From the NCBI RefSeq assembly GCF_020921035.1, contig NC_063153.1:14942001-15006000 (forward strand): DNA of 64,000 nt, in the 5' to 3' direction. The notes below the pieces were generated by a model. That model saw nothing but the letters and a program-made list of their open reading frames with translations. It had not been told where the DNA came from and ran no database searches. Source of the stretch: Rhodamnia argentea. Its lineage: Eukaryota; Streptophyta; Magnoliopsida; Myrtales; Myrtaceae. Position 1 is the first letter of the stretch; each line of letters opens with the position of its first letter. The translations under genes and the position numbers were made by a program. Shown one piece after another: positions 1-10,699 of this stretch.

Positions 1-242
1 TTTTTTTAGTATTATGCCTTAAAAAAATTTATTCCATAATCATTCTTTTTTTTTGGGTCAGAATTCCATAATCATTCAAATTACATAAACATTGATAGAG
101 TAAAATGAGAAAATCGTTGGACCGTATGAGACCCAATTTGATTTAGGAAAATGCTTGGATAACGATCATACTACTCAATAACAGTGTGAATGTGCTCTGC
201 AAGTTACAAAATGATTTTCACAACTTTTTTTTTTCATGTGCC

Positions 243-715
243 AGACACAAAAGGATATGTTTTAGACATAGCACCTGTTCACTGTCATTGAGCAATGGAC
301 GGTTATGCCGGCCGCTTTCTTAGATTTATATGCTTGGCAATCATGATTGATCCGATCGGTCAAGGACCGTCTGATTTCAGGAAGTATCTTTCTAAGGCTA
401 AGGTAATCCGCACTCGCACTTGGAAAATGAGAAAAGGGATTGCGAAAACATGTTCAACATATGTGCCAACCACAAAAGGATTTGTTGCTAACATAGCACC
501 TGTCCATTATCATAGCACATGTCCATTGTCATCGAGCTGTGGATGGTTATGCTAGCCACTCCCTTAGATTTATATGCTCGGTGATCGTGATTGACCGGTC
601 CGTCACGTACCTTATGATTTCAGGAAGTACCTTTCTAAGGCGAAGGCAATCTGCACTTGCACCTGGAAAATGTGAAAAGGGATCAAGAATGCATGTGCAA
701 CATATGTTATCAATT
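243..715. repeat. Diverged tandem duplication, two units of about 230 bp
   Basis: Two consecutive units share the same landmarks in the same order: 'cacaaaaggat', 'atagcacctgt', 'ttagatttatatgct', 'gatttcaggaagta', 'tttctaaggc', 'tggaaaatg' and 'caacatatg'. The first runs from about 243 to 470 and the second from about 470 to 715. Open frames across them are short and not conserved between the units, so I treat this as noncoding duplicated DNA of unknown origin. Confidence 0.75.
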
Positions 716-979
716 GTTTCACATGTTGTCTCGATTAGATTGCCATGTCTAGTCCTTTCCGAGAGGCTATTGGAATCCAACTGCTGAACTCCAATGCCTA
801 GTGGATGACCCCACGACAACCCATGGACAAGGAAATGACACGATGCAATGCCGTTTATGCTAAGATAAGTTTGGTCTGCATAAACGACTAAAAGTACAAA
901 CAGCAAAACCAAAAGGAAAATTACCGGTGGGAGATTTCATGAAACTAGTGCTGACTATTAAAAAATCGTAAGGTTATTA

Positions 980-1215
980 GATGAATGCATAATTTATTAT
1001 CTAAATATTCTAATGCTCCCCATCACGAGTAAGCTAGACTTTAGTCTAAGCCTAGGTGTGAAAATACGCAATTAGATAAATAAATAGGGGTCTGGAAAGA
1101 GTTGAACTTAAGACCTCCTGCTCTATACAGATTTCATGGGATCATTGTTGCCTGTTCTAAAAGCTTAAACTGTTAAATAAAAGCATGATTTATTATACAA
1201 AATATTCTAACAACC
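980..1215. repeat. Interspersed repeat with matching ends in direct orientation
   Basis: Similar blocks ('gaatgcataatttattat' near 983 and 'aagcatgatttattatac' near 1180, each followed by 'atattctaa') bracket the stretch. Between them lies 'gagttgaacttaagacctcc' (1098-1117), which resembles a degraded tRNA B box. A short retroposon remnant is possible but the family is not recognised. Confidence 0.4.
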
Positions 1216-2150
1216 AGTTTGACAAAAATAGGAAGTAAGATGGTCTTGATTCACCACTTAAATATTTTTACAGTGCTAAAAGTATAGAGTTAAAGGCACT
1301 AGAAACCCTGAAAAAACCCTAAAAGCAAAATTAAGAAATCAACGGTCGACATAAACTAATTGACATAATAATAAGTATTATTGAAAGTTTGTGCTTGTTT
1401 AGAGAAATCATCATAAATGATTAAAGTGTGTCGTTCACGAAACATAAAATATTCAGCGAGAGTTGCTCGCGTTTACATAAAAAAAGGCCTTGTACAATTA
1501 GTAGGCGACACCTAAGATGGAAGAATGTAATTGGTTGCACAAGAAGATAGACTATCACAAAAAGGGGAATGTTTCAAATCAAGACAGATAAAGCTATAAC
1601 ACTAGATCATAACCTAAAGAAAAACTACACCAAACTCAAAGTCACGTACTTTTAACTGGCTTAAATGTATGATTAATAGTTACAAATAAATTATTAACGA
1701 TAATGAAAATATTTCTAATTGGTCAAGTGATATAAGCGATTGTTTTCATAAAAGAATTTTTTAAATATTCATTTTCTACAAAACAAATGGAGCCTAAGAC
1801 CGATTGAAAGAAAAGAAAAAGATAACTATATGGTCATGCCATCTCAATCTCAATTCCCATTTGAATTGGTAAACTACTACTATCCTAAGATTAGGCATGC
1901 ACATCGCTATAAAGTAAAAGGAGGGCTGAGATGCAACTTATTACATAGGAAACTCCCACACATCTCCTTCCTTCTTAGATTAGGTTTAAAGGGCTTGTTT
2001 TCTTGTAGTTTTCATTAAACGAGGAAGATTAGGTTTTGTGTTTTTGGGGGAGGAGAGATTAGGTTATACACATGAAAATTACCACTTGGCGCTATTACGA
2101 GTTGAGGGAATGTACATGTGAGATATATATTGTTAGTATATTTTTTAATC
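1216..2150. other. Gene-free AT-rich stretch
   Basis: No open frame here resembles a protein and no repeat boundary could be drawn. Confidence 0.5.
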
Positions 2151-2153
2151 TTA

Positions 2154-2375
2154 TGGTGTGTTTGTTTCAAGAAAAATTTCATGATAAAAGAAAATACTTT
2201 CTAAGAAAATGTTTTCTTCTTTTAAAGTTAAAGAATTCGTTTTCTTAACTTTAAGCATGCTTATCTGTTTTACTGTTAATGATTTTTTGTTGATAGATTA
2301 TTTTTAGCAAACCAAACATGTGAAAGTCCAGAAAATTGATTAGCAAAAAAAATTTTCGCTCAAACAAATACACCA
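2154..2375. mobile_element. PIF/Harbinger-like (Tourist-type) MITE
   Basis: The ends are inverted repeats: 'tggtgtgtttgtttc' at the left and 'caaacaaatacacca' at the right, which match as reverse complements with a single mismatch. The element is flanked on both sides by TTA (2151-2153 and 2376-2378), the 3-bp target duplication expected of PIF/Harbinger elements. It is 222 bp long, AT-rich and has no coding capacity. Related 'tttgtttcg(t/c)ggaaaat' stretches near 46735 and 52690 look like diverged members of the same family. Confidence 0.65.
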
Positions 2376-3150
2376 TTAAAAAGAAAATCTCATACTCTCA
2401 CCAAATGAACCGTGCTTTTTAGCTATAAGGTTTTTTGAACTAATTAATGGGATGGTTTAGTTAGAAATAATAGCATCAGTTAAATTAGTGTCCCATCATG
2501 GCTTGCTTTTCCAATATGCCGAAAGATGCTTCACTTTTTCACGAAAGAACACGTGATTCGTGCTTTTTCCCATGGTGTGGCTCTCAGAAATCCTCCATTT
2601 TCAGTCTTTGCAAATACGAGGTACATGTAGAGAGGTACATGGATTATTATGTATGTTTAAATATGTATACCGTACAATACGTGATACAATGATCGGATAT
2701 CGAGAGAACACCAAAAAAGTCCTAAACCTATTGTTTGTATCAATTCAATCTATTTGGCCGGCCGATGCTGCACAATAGGACTATGAAAATCCACGAGAAG
2801 CGATTTTTCCTCCGACAAGGGCTTCATGGCCCTCGCCTAATGGCCAGCGAGCTCCGGAGACCCTTGCCAACCATAGTGAAAAAAAAAGGGGAAAAAAAAG
2901 CAAAAAGAAAAAATAAATATTAAAATATTACTAAAAATTGTTCATATCAACGCTGACCAAACAAATGTATTTAATATACGCATTGCATATCATCGCCTCA
3001 TATTTTCTAATATAGCACAAGTTAGCTAGATCGGAATCGTGGTCGCAAGTCCATACGATAGAGCTAGGGTAATAGTATGAGATGTAAATAATCACAATGT
3101 GGTGTACGAGCGCATACAAAAGATACTTTCTCCCGAAGCCCGAGCTCTCT
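2376..3150. other. Upstream region of the first LFS-like gene
   Basis: AT-rich DNA with no recognisable gene. A homopurine stretch of A and G runs lies at about 2879-2915. The last few hundred bases must contain the promoter of the gene starting at 3216. Confidence 0.4.
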
Positions 3151-3153
3151 CCC

Positions 3154-3162
3154 TATATATAG
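3154..3162 (+). promoter_or_regulatory. TATA box of the first LFS-like gene
   Basis: The run tatatatag lies 54-62 bases before the ATG at 3216. That leaves a plausible 5' UTR of roughly 30 bases and argues against starting translation at the upstream in-frame ATG at 3099, which lies before the TATA box. Confidence 0.7.
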
Positions 3163-3215
3163 ATGCTCATGTCTGTAGCTCAGAAACACAAAGCTTAATT
3201 TGGGGATTCCTCAAC

Positions 3216-3764
3216 ATGGAATCCGCAAACGTTGTGACTTCTGAGATGAACCAAAACCAACAAAAATGGCGAGGCCAAGCTTGTGCGGACTTGGCAGGTC
3301 CAAAGGCAGACCAAATATGGCCCTTCTTGGAGGACTTCTTCGGCCTCGACAAGTGGTTCCCGACCCTCACCACTTGCTCTCCGGTCGAGGGTGTCTCAGG
3401 CCAGCCCGGATGCGTCCGCTACTGTGCCGGGTTCAGGACCCCGGTTGACCAGGACGTCGGTGACGCCGAGACAACGACCCTGAATTGGACGAAGCAGAAG
3501 CTGTTGTCGATCGACCCAGCCGACAAGTTATTCAGCTATAGCATTGTAGACGGCAATGTCGGGTTCAACTCCTACGTCTCCACGGTCCAAGTCGTGCCCA
3601 AGGAAGACGGGTGTCGCATCGTGTGGCGCTACGAGGTCAAGCCCGTGAACGGCTGGAAACCCGAGGACTTGGACCAGTTCATCCGGTCGGGCTTGCGGGT
3701 CATGGCCGAGAGGATGGAGGAGGCTCTTCTTGGTCAAAGCAAACCGACTGTACTCCGAAACTGA
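3216..3764 (+). CDS. Lachrymatory-factor synthase-like protein, copy 1 (START/Bet v 1 fold)
   Basis: Single-exon gene of 182 residues in the plant lachrymatory-factor-synthase-like branch of the polyketide cyclase / START superfamily. The family folds as a helix-grip with a hydrophobic pocket; outside Allium the substrates are mostly unknown. Visible features are WRGQ at 18-21, IWPFLEDFFGLDKWFP at 34-49, GQPGCVRYC at 62-70 and the C-terminal helix RVMAERMEEALL at 161-172. There is no signal peptide or membrane segment, so a cytosolic protein is expected. Onion LFS depends on an arginine (R71) and a glutamate (E88). The arginine is R68 here, but the glutamate position reads Q94 (WTKQKL). I start at 3216 because it begins the homologous region and follows the TATA box. 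A paralogue starts 4.4 kb downstream on the same strand. Confidence 0.88.
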   Translation: MESANVVTSEMNQNQQKWRGQACADLAGPKADQIWPFLEDFFGLDKWFPTLTTCSPVEGVSGQPGCVRYCAGFRTPVDQDVGDAETTTLNWTKQKLLSIDPADKLFSYSIVDGNVGFNSYVSTVQVVPKEDGCRIVWRYEVKPVNGWKPEDLDQFIRSGLRVMAERMEEALLGQSKPTVLRN

Positions 3765-5010
3765 TCTCATCTGAATCCGATGATTTGCTTTTGTGCTCGC
3801 GTGATAGTCTTGAAGCTGTGTGATGCGGTGAGGAAGAGGACTGATAGTCTGGGCTATAGTACGTATTAGCTCTCCAATTATTTCACAATAGTTCGTAAGT
3901 TTGGTCATTATGCCTGATTCGCAGTAGATTTAGAGTACCATTTTGTACGTCCAAATTCCACTTACATATATTTGAGCTAATTTCGGATTGTCTTTTGCTG
4001 CATGTAACCATATTATGATATTCATCTTGATTTGATGAAGGAATTGTGACCAACTCTCCATTAAAATTACGTCAAAGACTGAATTCGCATCCGTACATTA
4101 ACCCTGGACCAAAGTGCAACAGAAGTCGAAATTTTTTAAGCAGCTTGATGCATTTTTCTGTTTACATTTGAAGCAAACTAATACCATACAAAAAGTCGAA
4201 TTTTCTGTGTCATTTTTTGTTACCTTTTGTTGAAGAAAAGATGCACTGCCCCTCTTTTCCAAGAGCTCTAGAATTTTTTTTTTTTTTAAGGATGAGTGTC
4301 TGGATATTTTCGAATGAGTGGCTAATAGATTACTAAGATGTAACGTATTCTAGAATTATATAGGAACACATTTCTAGGAAGATCTAAAAATGAGAATCAT
4401 CAAATAAAAAGAAATTCTAAGGTAGATATTAATCTAGAAATATATAGGAGGTAGACTTACTTCCTTAAGCCTATAAAATTAGGGTTATAGTATGGTAACG
4501 TTTCCGTTCTCGAGAATAATTTCTAAGCATAGATGATTTTTTTTAATATCTATTACCAGGAACAATATCTGAGAAGAAGAACATATTTGGTAATTGCATA
4601 AAATTTCTATTTTCGAAATAGAAAAAGAACATAAATGCGTTAGGAACAACATTAAAAATTTATATTCCCAATTATTTTTATTTAATTATAAAAATGTCAG
4701 TGGAGGTGGCAAAGACTATCGAGCTGCAATGGCAATGGGCGATCGGTTGTGGTAGCGGTAGTGACCGGCAACGGGGTCGGTGACAAGCGGTGGACTTGTG
4801 GTTATAAAGACGGGTATTAAGTTATACCGAGCTTGCTTTTTAAGACGACATCGTTTCTCTTTTCGTTCTCGGGAACAAAGAAACTATTTTTTTTACTTCT
4901 TGTTTCTAATCTCGGAGATAGAAAATTAATTAACGTACACAAAGTTCTTTTTCTGTTTCGAAGAATAAAAGGACAGGAAAATAGAGAATTTACCTAACAG
5001 ACCTTAAATA
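3765..5010. other. Intergenic DNA with a possible MITE at about 4490-4999
   Basis: After the 3' UTR of copy 1 there is no coding signal. The 4490-4999 part carries related motifs at both ends ('acgtttccgttctcgagaa' on the left, 'ttcgttctcgggaacaaag' inside the right half), as in a decayed foldback element, but clean ends and a target duplication are not visible. Confidence 0.35.
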
Positions 5011-5019
5011 GCCAAGTGC

Positions 5020-5205
5020 TCCCGTTCGTGGAAGTGAACTTGGCTCCCCACGAGCGAGCGAGCAGTTGAGATTGCGCTTGGCTCTCATGAGTGTGCGTAA
5101 GTAGTTCTTCGAACCGACATCGTACAAAAGCGTCTCTACCAATAAAAGGAGTATTTTATTTGAGCAAGTTTCGTGTCTTTCTCAACAAGTGGTATCGGAG
5201 CCACG
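5020..5205 (+). mobile_element. Copia LTR 3' end and primer-binding site (remnant)
   Basis: At 5190-5202 the sequence tggtatcggagcc closely matches the TGGTATCAGAGC primer-binding site of plant Ty1/Copia elements, which pairs with initiator methionine tRNA. The preceding 'tttctcaaca' (to 5187) is a typical LTR end in CA. What follows (5205-5460) reads like Copia leader DNA, but no gag or pol frame is open. The left end of the LTR was not found, so this is an element fragment in + orientation. Confidence 0.65.
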
Positions 5206-5849
5206 CTTCCACGCCCAACACCTTCAAAAATCAGTTAATTACATCTCGATTCTTGTGGGGGCGTCGTTCGAATAATTTTTGTTTTCTTCTTTCTTTTTCC
5301 TTTTCGGCAGAAAATCGAGCGAGATTTGTATTTGGGTAGACTGAAGATATGATCGTGGATTAACAACACGAACATGATTTTGGGGAAGCTTTTTGATTTG
5401 CTTTTGACAGGGCGAAAAATGCTATTTCAAAACTCGCCCGTACTTTGGGGCGCATAATAGTTTGTGTGCATCTATTCCAAGAGCATGAAGATATGAGATT
5501 CATATCTTACACCAAGCCAACCACTTCCGCAGAGTCTAAAGAGACTTAGGTGCGGGACCTTCCGCTGTGGACCGAGACTATGCAAAGATAGAAATAGAAA
5601 CTTCGCCGACTTTCTCATAAACCTTAATTTTATGCACAACAACCCTTCCATCAGTTTGAAATGGAGGGGGAGGCACACGTGGCCTTCTTTCCATTATTTT
5701 TGTCCAATGTTACGTGGCTTTGAAGTTTGAACAAAGAAATCTGCATCTGTTTTGCGCGCCATGTCAGATAATTAAGGGAAAATTTTGACAACAATCTGAA
5801 ATTGGAAAGAAAAAAAACTAAAAAAATAGAAGGGAAAATGGTACTAATA
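5206..5849. other. Probable Copia leader remnant, no intact gene
   Basis: The short open frames at 5091-5339 (+) and 5472-5678 (-) have no recognisable domain. The proximal part probably belongs to the Copia remnant just upstream. Confidence 0.35.
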
Positions 5850-6860
5850 GATCAATATCTCATGTTATCTTTGTACTTTAATTCATTTAATGAGATCCTT
5901 GACTATTCTTAAATGTTTAATCTAGTCCCCCAACTTTCAATTTGTTCAATCTAGTCCCTTAGCTATCCATTGCAAAGTCAAATAAGCCCTTTGGTACTAC
6001 TCACAAGTTTTCATAATCACACAATGGTCGGTATTTAAAAAATCTTTTCAATTCAATTCAGTTCCTAATTTAAACTATTACCCGTCTTTTGAATATCCTT
6101 TCATTTCAAGTCATTTCCTAAATCAACAAAAAAAAATGATATCTTTACCTTTTAACATTCGGATAGTTTATTTACACCCAAAAAAAAAAAACATTAGGAT
6201 AGTTTATTATAAGTACATTTTCGCTAATGATCTCTCTAACTGTAAAGCAAAACCTCCTTTATAGTTACATTGGGTGGATATTCTTTATTTTAATTAAAAC
6301 TATTTTCATAAGGATATCTAATATAAAAATATATATATGTTTTTATACATAGTCGTACTTATATTAATTTAAATTTCGTTCCTAATCTTCAAATAGATAA
6401 AGTTATCAAATCTTTGTGGTTCTTGTTCTCTTAATAAATTCAGTTAAATCTAGGAAATTAAAATAGCATGAATATCAACCCAATATAACTCTAAGCGAGG
6501 ACCTCCTTTAATTATTATAGAGATCATAAGATTATTCCTAGGCGGAACTATACGAATATTTACAAAGACCAAAAAGGTAAAAATGTAAAAAAAAATATTT
6601 TTAGTTGGTTTAGAATATTGATTGAAATGACCGGATATTCTAAAAGTCTGTGCAATAGTGTGATTATGTAAATCTGTGAACAGAATTGAAGGACTTATTT
6701 TATTTTGTTATGCAAAGTAGAGGGATCGGATCGAAAAAATTGAAAGTCTAGGGGCTAGAATGAACAAATTCAAAGTTTAAGAATTAAATTGAACATATAT
6801 CAATAATTCAAGGACTACCGTGGATGACTTAAAAGTTCAAGAATGACATTAGACATCGAA
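5850..6860. repeat. Long foldback (MITE-like) repeat
   Basis: The left end has forward-oriented blocks such as 'aatctagtcccccaacttt' and 'caatctagtcccttagc'. The right end has the matching inverted blocks ('gaaagtctaggggctagaa', 'ttcaaggactaccgtgg'). The AT-rich middle is noncoding. This 'tagtccctaaactttcaattt' style foldback recurs near 54.6 kb and 57.3 kb. Exact ends and target duplication not resolved. Confidence 0.5.
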
Positions 6861-8190
6861 CATAAAAATTTAAGCTCTATTTTTCAGATAGGAAAAAGGA
6901 GAAGTTTGGGCTGGTGGTGGCAGAACAGGGGGCCGGCTCCATTGTTAGACTTTGAGTAGGGGTTGCCAACCTTGGCTTGGTGGCAGCAGCGATAACTCTC
7001 TTGCTTGTGGCGAGGGTCGAGGCCCTCGTAGGTGGTCGTGATGGGAAAAGGGACCCGCGCCCTCGCTACGACCCCAACATAGGTGACCGGTCTTCGTCAG
7101 CCTCAAAGGGGGTGGATAGCACCGTCCCTGACCCTAAGATGTCTCCTTTCTTTATATCATATTTTTTGGTTTTTGTTTTTTGTTTTTCAATTTCCAGATT
7201 ATTTTTTTAATTTTCAGTTTTTTCTTTTAATATTCTGACGTAGTATAAAAAACGACACAATTCTATCTTCAACTTAACAAATTATAAACCACGTAGGGTG
7301 AAAAATTGATTAAAAAAAAAGGTCACACATTGCATTTTTGTCTACTTGAAACTAACGGACTCGACTCGATGGAAGGGTTGAAGCAGACAAAAAGTACCAA
7401 GATCTTGATTCAAATGCGCAAAATGAAAGTTTTAGGACTAAAGACTCAAATTGCTAAGTTATAAGGCTTGCGCTACAATCCCAATTAGGGAGCATCCTAA
7501 GCAAGAGATTTACATATGTTTCATTAGTCTGCATTAGGATTTTAAGTGAAAGGTTGGAATAAATAGTATAGAGGACTCCATGAAAGCGAATTGCAGGTCA
7601 TTGCATGGATCTTTAAAACGTATAACAAGGTATGATGATGCAATTAGCATTTGAAGAAATACCTTATCTCAAAACTCGTTGAATTTCGAATATGATGATG
7701 CGATAAATGCTTGATTTTTGTGTGTTTTGAATAGGATTTTATGGAAAAAGGACGAATATTGATCCTAACTTTGATAAGAGGATCAGCCTATGAAAACCCC
7801 CTTTTAAATCAATGATTGTCATAATTAGGTAACCTTTTCCGAGATTCCAATAATATCAAACTAGACAGATGCCCGAGCATTGCTCAAGGCCAAGACTAGA
7901 GAGACTACATGATTCCTATGCCACTTCCGGAGTATGCCCCTTCACAAACTGACAAGAAATGGTCTTAAAGAGTGTTTCGACATGTTCACGTGCTCCAATA
8001 GCACCGCCCCTATGCACATCCACCGACCAACTGAAGTCAACCTAAGAGCATTTGTCCAACACATTGATTCCCATGACAATCCAAACGATGCCTTCTCATA
8101 TCCGGACAACTAAAGCTTTTCACTATTTCAATGTTGTCCCACTACTGCTGCTGCTAAGATGCTAATTGCTGAAGCCTGAAGCCTGCATTG
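6861..8190. other. Intergenic DNA upstream of LFS-like copy 2
   Basis: A more GC-rich patch at about 6910-7130 carries only a short open frame without a recognised domain. The remainder is AT-rich with nothing I can name; the last few hundred bases should include the promoter of the gene at 8193. Confidence 0.4.
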
Positions 8191-8192
8191 CT

Positions 8193-8705
8193 ATGGCCAG
8201 TGAAGCAGAGGAAAAATGGGAAGGAAAGGTCAGTGCCCAAGTGAGATGCTCTAGTCCTGACCAGGTATGGCCCCTCCTGGAGGATTTCTTCAGCCTGCAC
8301 AAGTGGATCCCGTCGATAGACATGTGCTACGGAGTCGAAGGCTTGTCGGGTCAACCAGGATGCATCCGATACTGCTCCATCACAAGAAGCTCCACCGATG
8401 GTTTGGAGGATGCGGTCACAAACTGGGCCCTGGAGAAGCTGCTTGCGACTGACCCCGTCAACAAAAGCTTCAGCTATGAGATCGTGGACTGCAATCCCGT
8501 TGGGTTCAAATCATTGGTCGCGACAATGAAACTGACGGCGATGGGAGATGTGAAAGGAGAAGATGTCGGATGTGGAATGAGCTGGTCTTTTGCGGTGAAT
8601 CCGATTGAAGGATGGACGGAGAAAGCGTTGACGGAGTTCTACGGTTCTGCTCTTCGAGTCATGGCTGAAAGAATAGAAGCTGCTCTATCGAGCCAAGGGG
8701 AATGA
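8193..8705 (+). CDS. Lachrymatory-factor synthase-like protein, copy 2
   Basis: Single-exon gene of 170 residues, clearly paralogous to the gene at 3216-3764. Shared landmarks are KWEG(K) at 8-12, VWPLLEDFFSLHKWIP at 25-40, GQPGCIRYC at 53-61 and RVMAERIEAAL at 155-165. Unlike copy 1 it keeps both residues equivalent to the catalytic pair of onion LFS: R59 (GCIRYC) and E81 (WALEKL). That makes it the more likely of the two to have retained ancestral chemistry, although the substrate outside Allium is not known. I chose the ATG at 8193 rather than the in-frame ATG at 8166 because the homologous region begins there. The same orientation and 4.4 kb spacing indicate tandem duplication. Confidence 0.88.
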   Translation: MASEAEEKWEGKVSAQVRCSSPDQVWPLLEDFFSLHKWIPSIDMCYGVEGLSGQPGCIRYCSITRSSTDGLEDAVTNWALEKLLATDPVNKSFSYEIVDCNPVGFKSLVATMKLTAMGDVKGEDVGCGMSWSFAVNPIEGWTEKALTEFYGSALRVMAERIEAALSSQGE

Positions 8706-9788
8706 ATCTTCATCTATTTTGTGTTTACTTTGTAGTGTCATCCTGTTGGATTGGCTGTAAACCAAAACCAAGAAATTATTCCAAAAAAGAAATAAAATTG
8801 TGAAGAATTGTTAACCTAATTGCTAGCTTCACATCTGTTTTAGAGAAGGGAGTTGCATCACATGCACACAGCGATGAGTAACGTTAACGATCCAGAGAGA
8901 AAATGAAGTTGAGGGAAGTACTTTGAAGCTAACTGTTTCTGATCTCTCCGATCAATAAACATGCATGAGAGCAGCCCTCGCCAGCCTGTGGTGAGGGCCA
9001 GTGAGGGGCCTGGCCTTGCATTGTAAGAGCCAACCTTCCTGGTAGAGGTGGCGGCAGCCACGGATAATGGTTGCTCGGTGCATTCCAGGGACTTTGTGGC
9101 ACAATCTAGGATAGCATTTGGGTGAAGAGATGTATTATGGAGTTTTCCTTTCCACCAACTATAAAGTTGTGGGACAATTTAACCCCATAGAGTTGCGTGA
9201 TTAAGAAACCAACTTTGTCTGTGTGGACTAAATGCACTATACAAGTTGGATTTACACGCCATCAAGTGCAAGCAATTTCATGTTTGGACCGCCCATATGG
9301 GTTTTGGCACTATCTTACTCGGGCCATAACGTCAGCAGGCTACTTCATGGGTTTAAAATTTATCTATTTAAGACACGCTTTCTCCGTCATTAGTTTAACA
9401 TTTGATATATAGTGAGAATGTAACATAGTGTTTAGATATCTAGCGTTGGATGGTCAACAAGCGGAAGAATTCAGTTACAAATTAACACATGTAGCTCCTA
9501 TAATATTGAATGTATGAGTATATTATCCCCTTGATGGCGGACTTAACAATAATCCTATAGTGATACGAGCTCGTTGACTCTATTTGGAAATTTTCAATGT
9601 TCATTAAGAATGGAATTGAACCAAAGTACGGAGAGAATCCTCTTAATATTATTTTATATTTCAAAATAACAATCTTCTAAAGAACAGCCTCAAAATTGTT
9701 GAGAGGGCTTGTCATAATATACATGTATTCTGTCTTGGATCTCATTTAACCTACCTTTGTAGTTACCTAAATTTCTTTTCCATGGTAG
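8706..9788. other. Gene-free intergenic DNA
   Basis: 3' flank of LFS-like copy 2, then AT-rich sequence. Open frames on both strands are short and resemble no family I know. Confidence 0.5.
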
Positions 9789-9925
9789 GCATATGGAGAC
9801 TGGAGTTCTCATGACTGGCTATGTTGAAAGGGAAGTTCAGGATATCTCTGGTTTGGGAAGAGAAGTCAAGTCAAACCGACATTTCCGGGAATGCTTGATC
9901 ATCTAGTTGCTAGAGGAGTGGTTCG
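9789..9925 (+). pseudogene. Broken exon of a Nudix hydrolase (NUDT20/24-like)
   Basis: From 9846 one frame reads LWFGKRSQVKP followed directly by TFPGMLDHLVARG. This is the hallmark stretch just upstream of the Nudix box in plant NUDT20/24-type hydrolases (consensus GKRS...K.T.PG.LDHLVAGG). The preceding residues (GYVEREVQ, from about 9817) match the same family but lie in a different frame, so there is one frameshift near 9838-9848. After VARG the family continues GLPHGIS, but here it turns into unrelated sequence and a stop. The Nudix box itself (GX5EX7REUXEEXGU) was not found downstream. A 'tttccatggtag' at 9777-9788 could be the old splice acceptor. This is one exon of a dead or captured gene. 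Confidence 0.72.
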
Positions 9926-10699
9926 ACTCAATATCGACTCGTATGACATAGGTACGTGATAAACAGTATTGAAATGCTTATGTAACCCGAAGGCAAAAAT
10001 AATTGCTATAAAGGTAGGCGATGTTACCAGCGTAGTTTGAAGTAGCTATTTGCATTCTTCTGAGTTTCACCTACAAATATGTCCAAGGAAGATAAAATTC
10101 TTAGTGATTTGAATCCTTAATCCGACTTGATTATCCTGTTGAGACACAGTTAGGTGCAGGATATTGGTTTATGATGGAGTAAGGCTCAGTTATGAAGCAT
10201 TATGGCTGATAAAAGTTCTTGATGTAGAATAGCTTATGTGTGATTTCCTGGAAAAAGCAATCGCCAGAAATCAAGGTGATTCTATTGCTAATTCACACTT
10301 GGGGCTGGTGAGCTCGGATCGTGCTCAAATTTGGTCGGTCGCATGGAAGCAGGTTGTTGATCAATTCTCACGGTTTTCCCATGACTAACATCATATTTTC
10401 GCGTTTTGGAGTCATTTAGAAAGGTTTTCGGGCAATTTTTCTATTTTAGACGACTTTGTGATATATCCATTCGCAATATTTGATTCTATTTCTGTTTTGA
10501 TTTGATTTGATTTGATTTGTATTATCTCGTTTTGTGTTATTCTAGTTTCCAAAGGAGTTCTATCTTATAAAGGACGTCCACCCTATGTAATCTACAGAAT
10601 TCAATCTATCAATTTCAATCAATCTTTTGGAAAAGCTTGCTTGTTATCACTTCCCCTGCATCAGTTCTCTAGTGCAATTCACAGATTATACTAATCTAT
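9926..10699. other. Gene-free DNA after the Nudix fragment
   Basis: I looked here for the missing Nudix box and found none. AT-rich, short frames only. Confidence 0.45.

Noticed and set aside
3099..3215. 39-residue N-terminal extension of LFS-like copy 1
   Set aside because: Contains the TATA box and is not shared by copy 2, so it is promoter and leader rather than protein.
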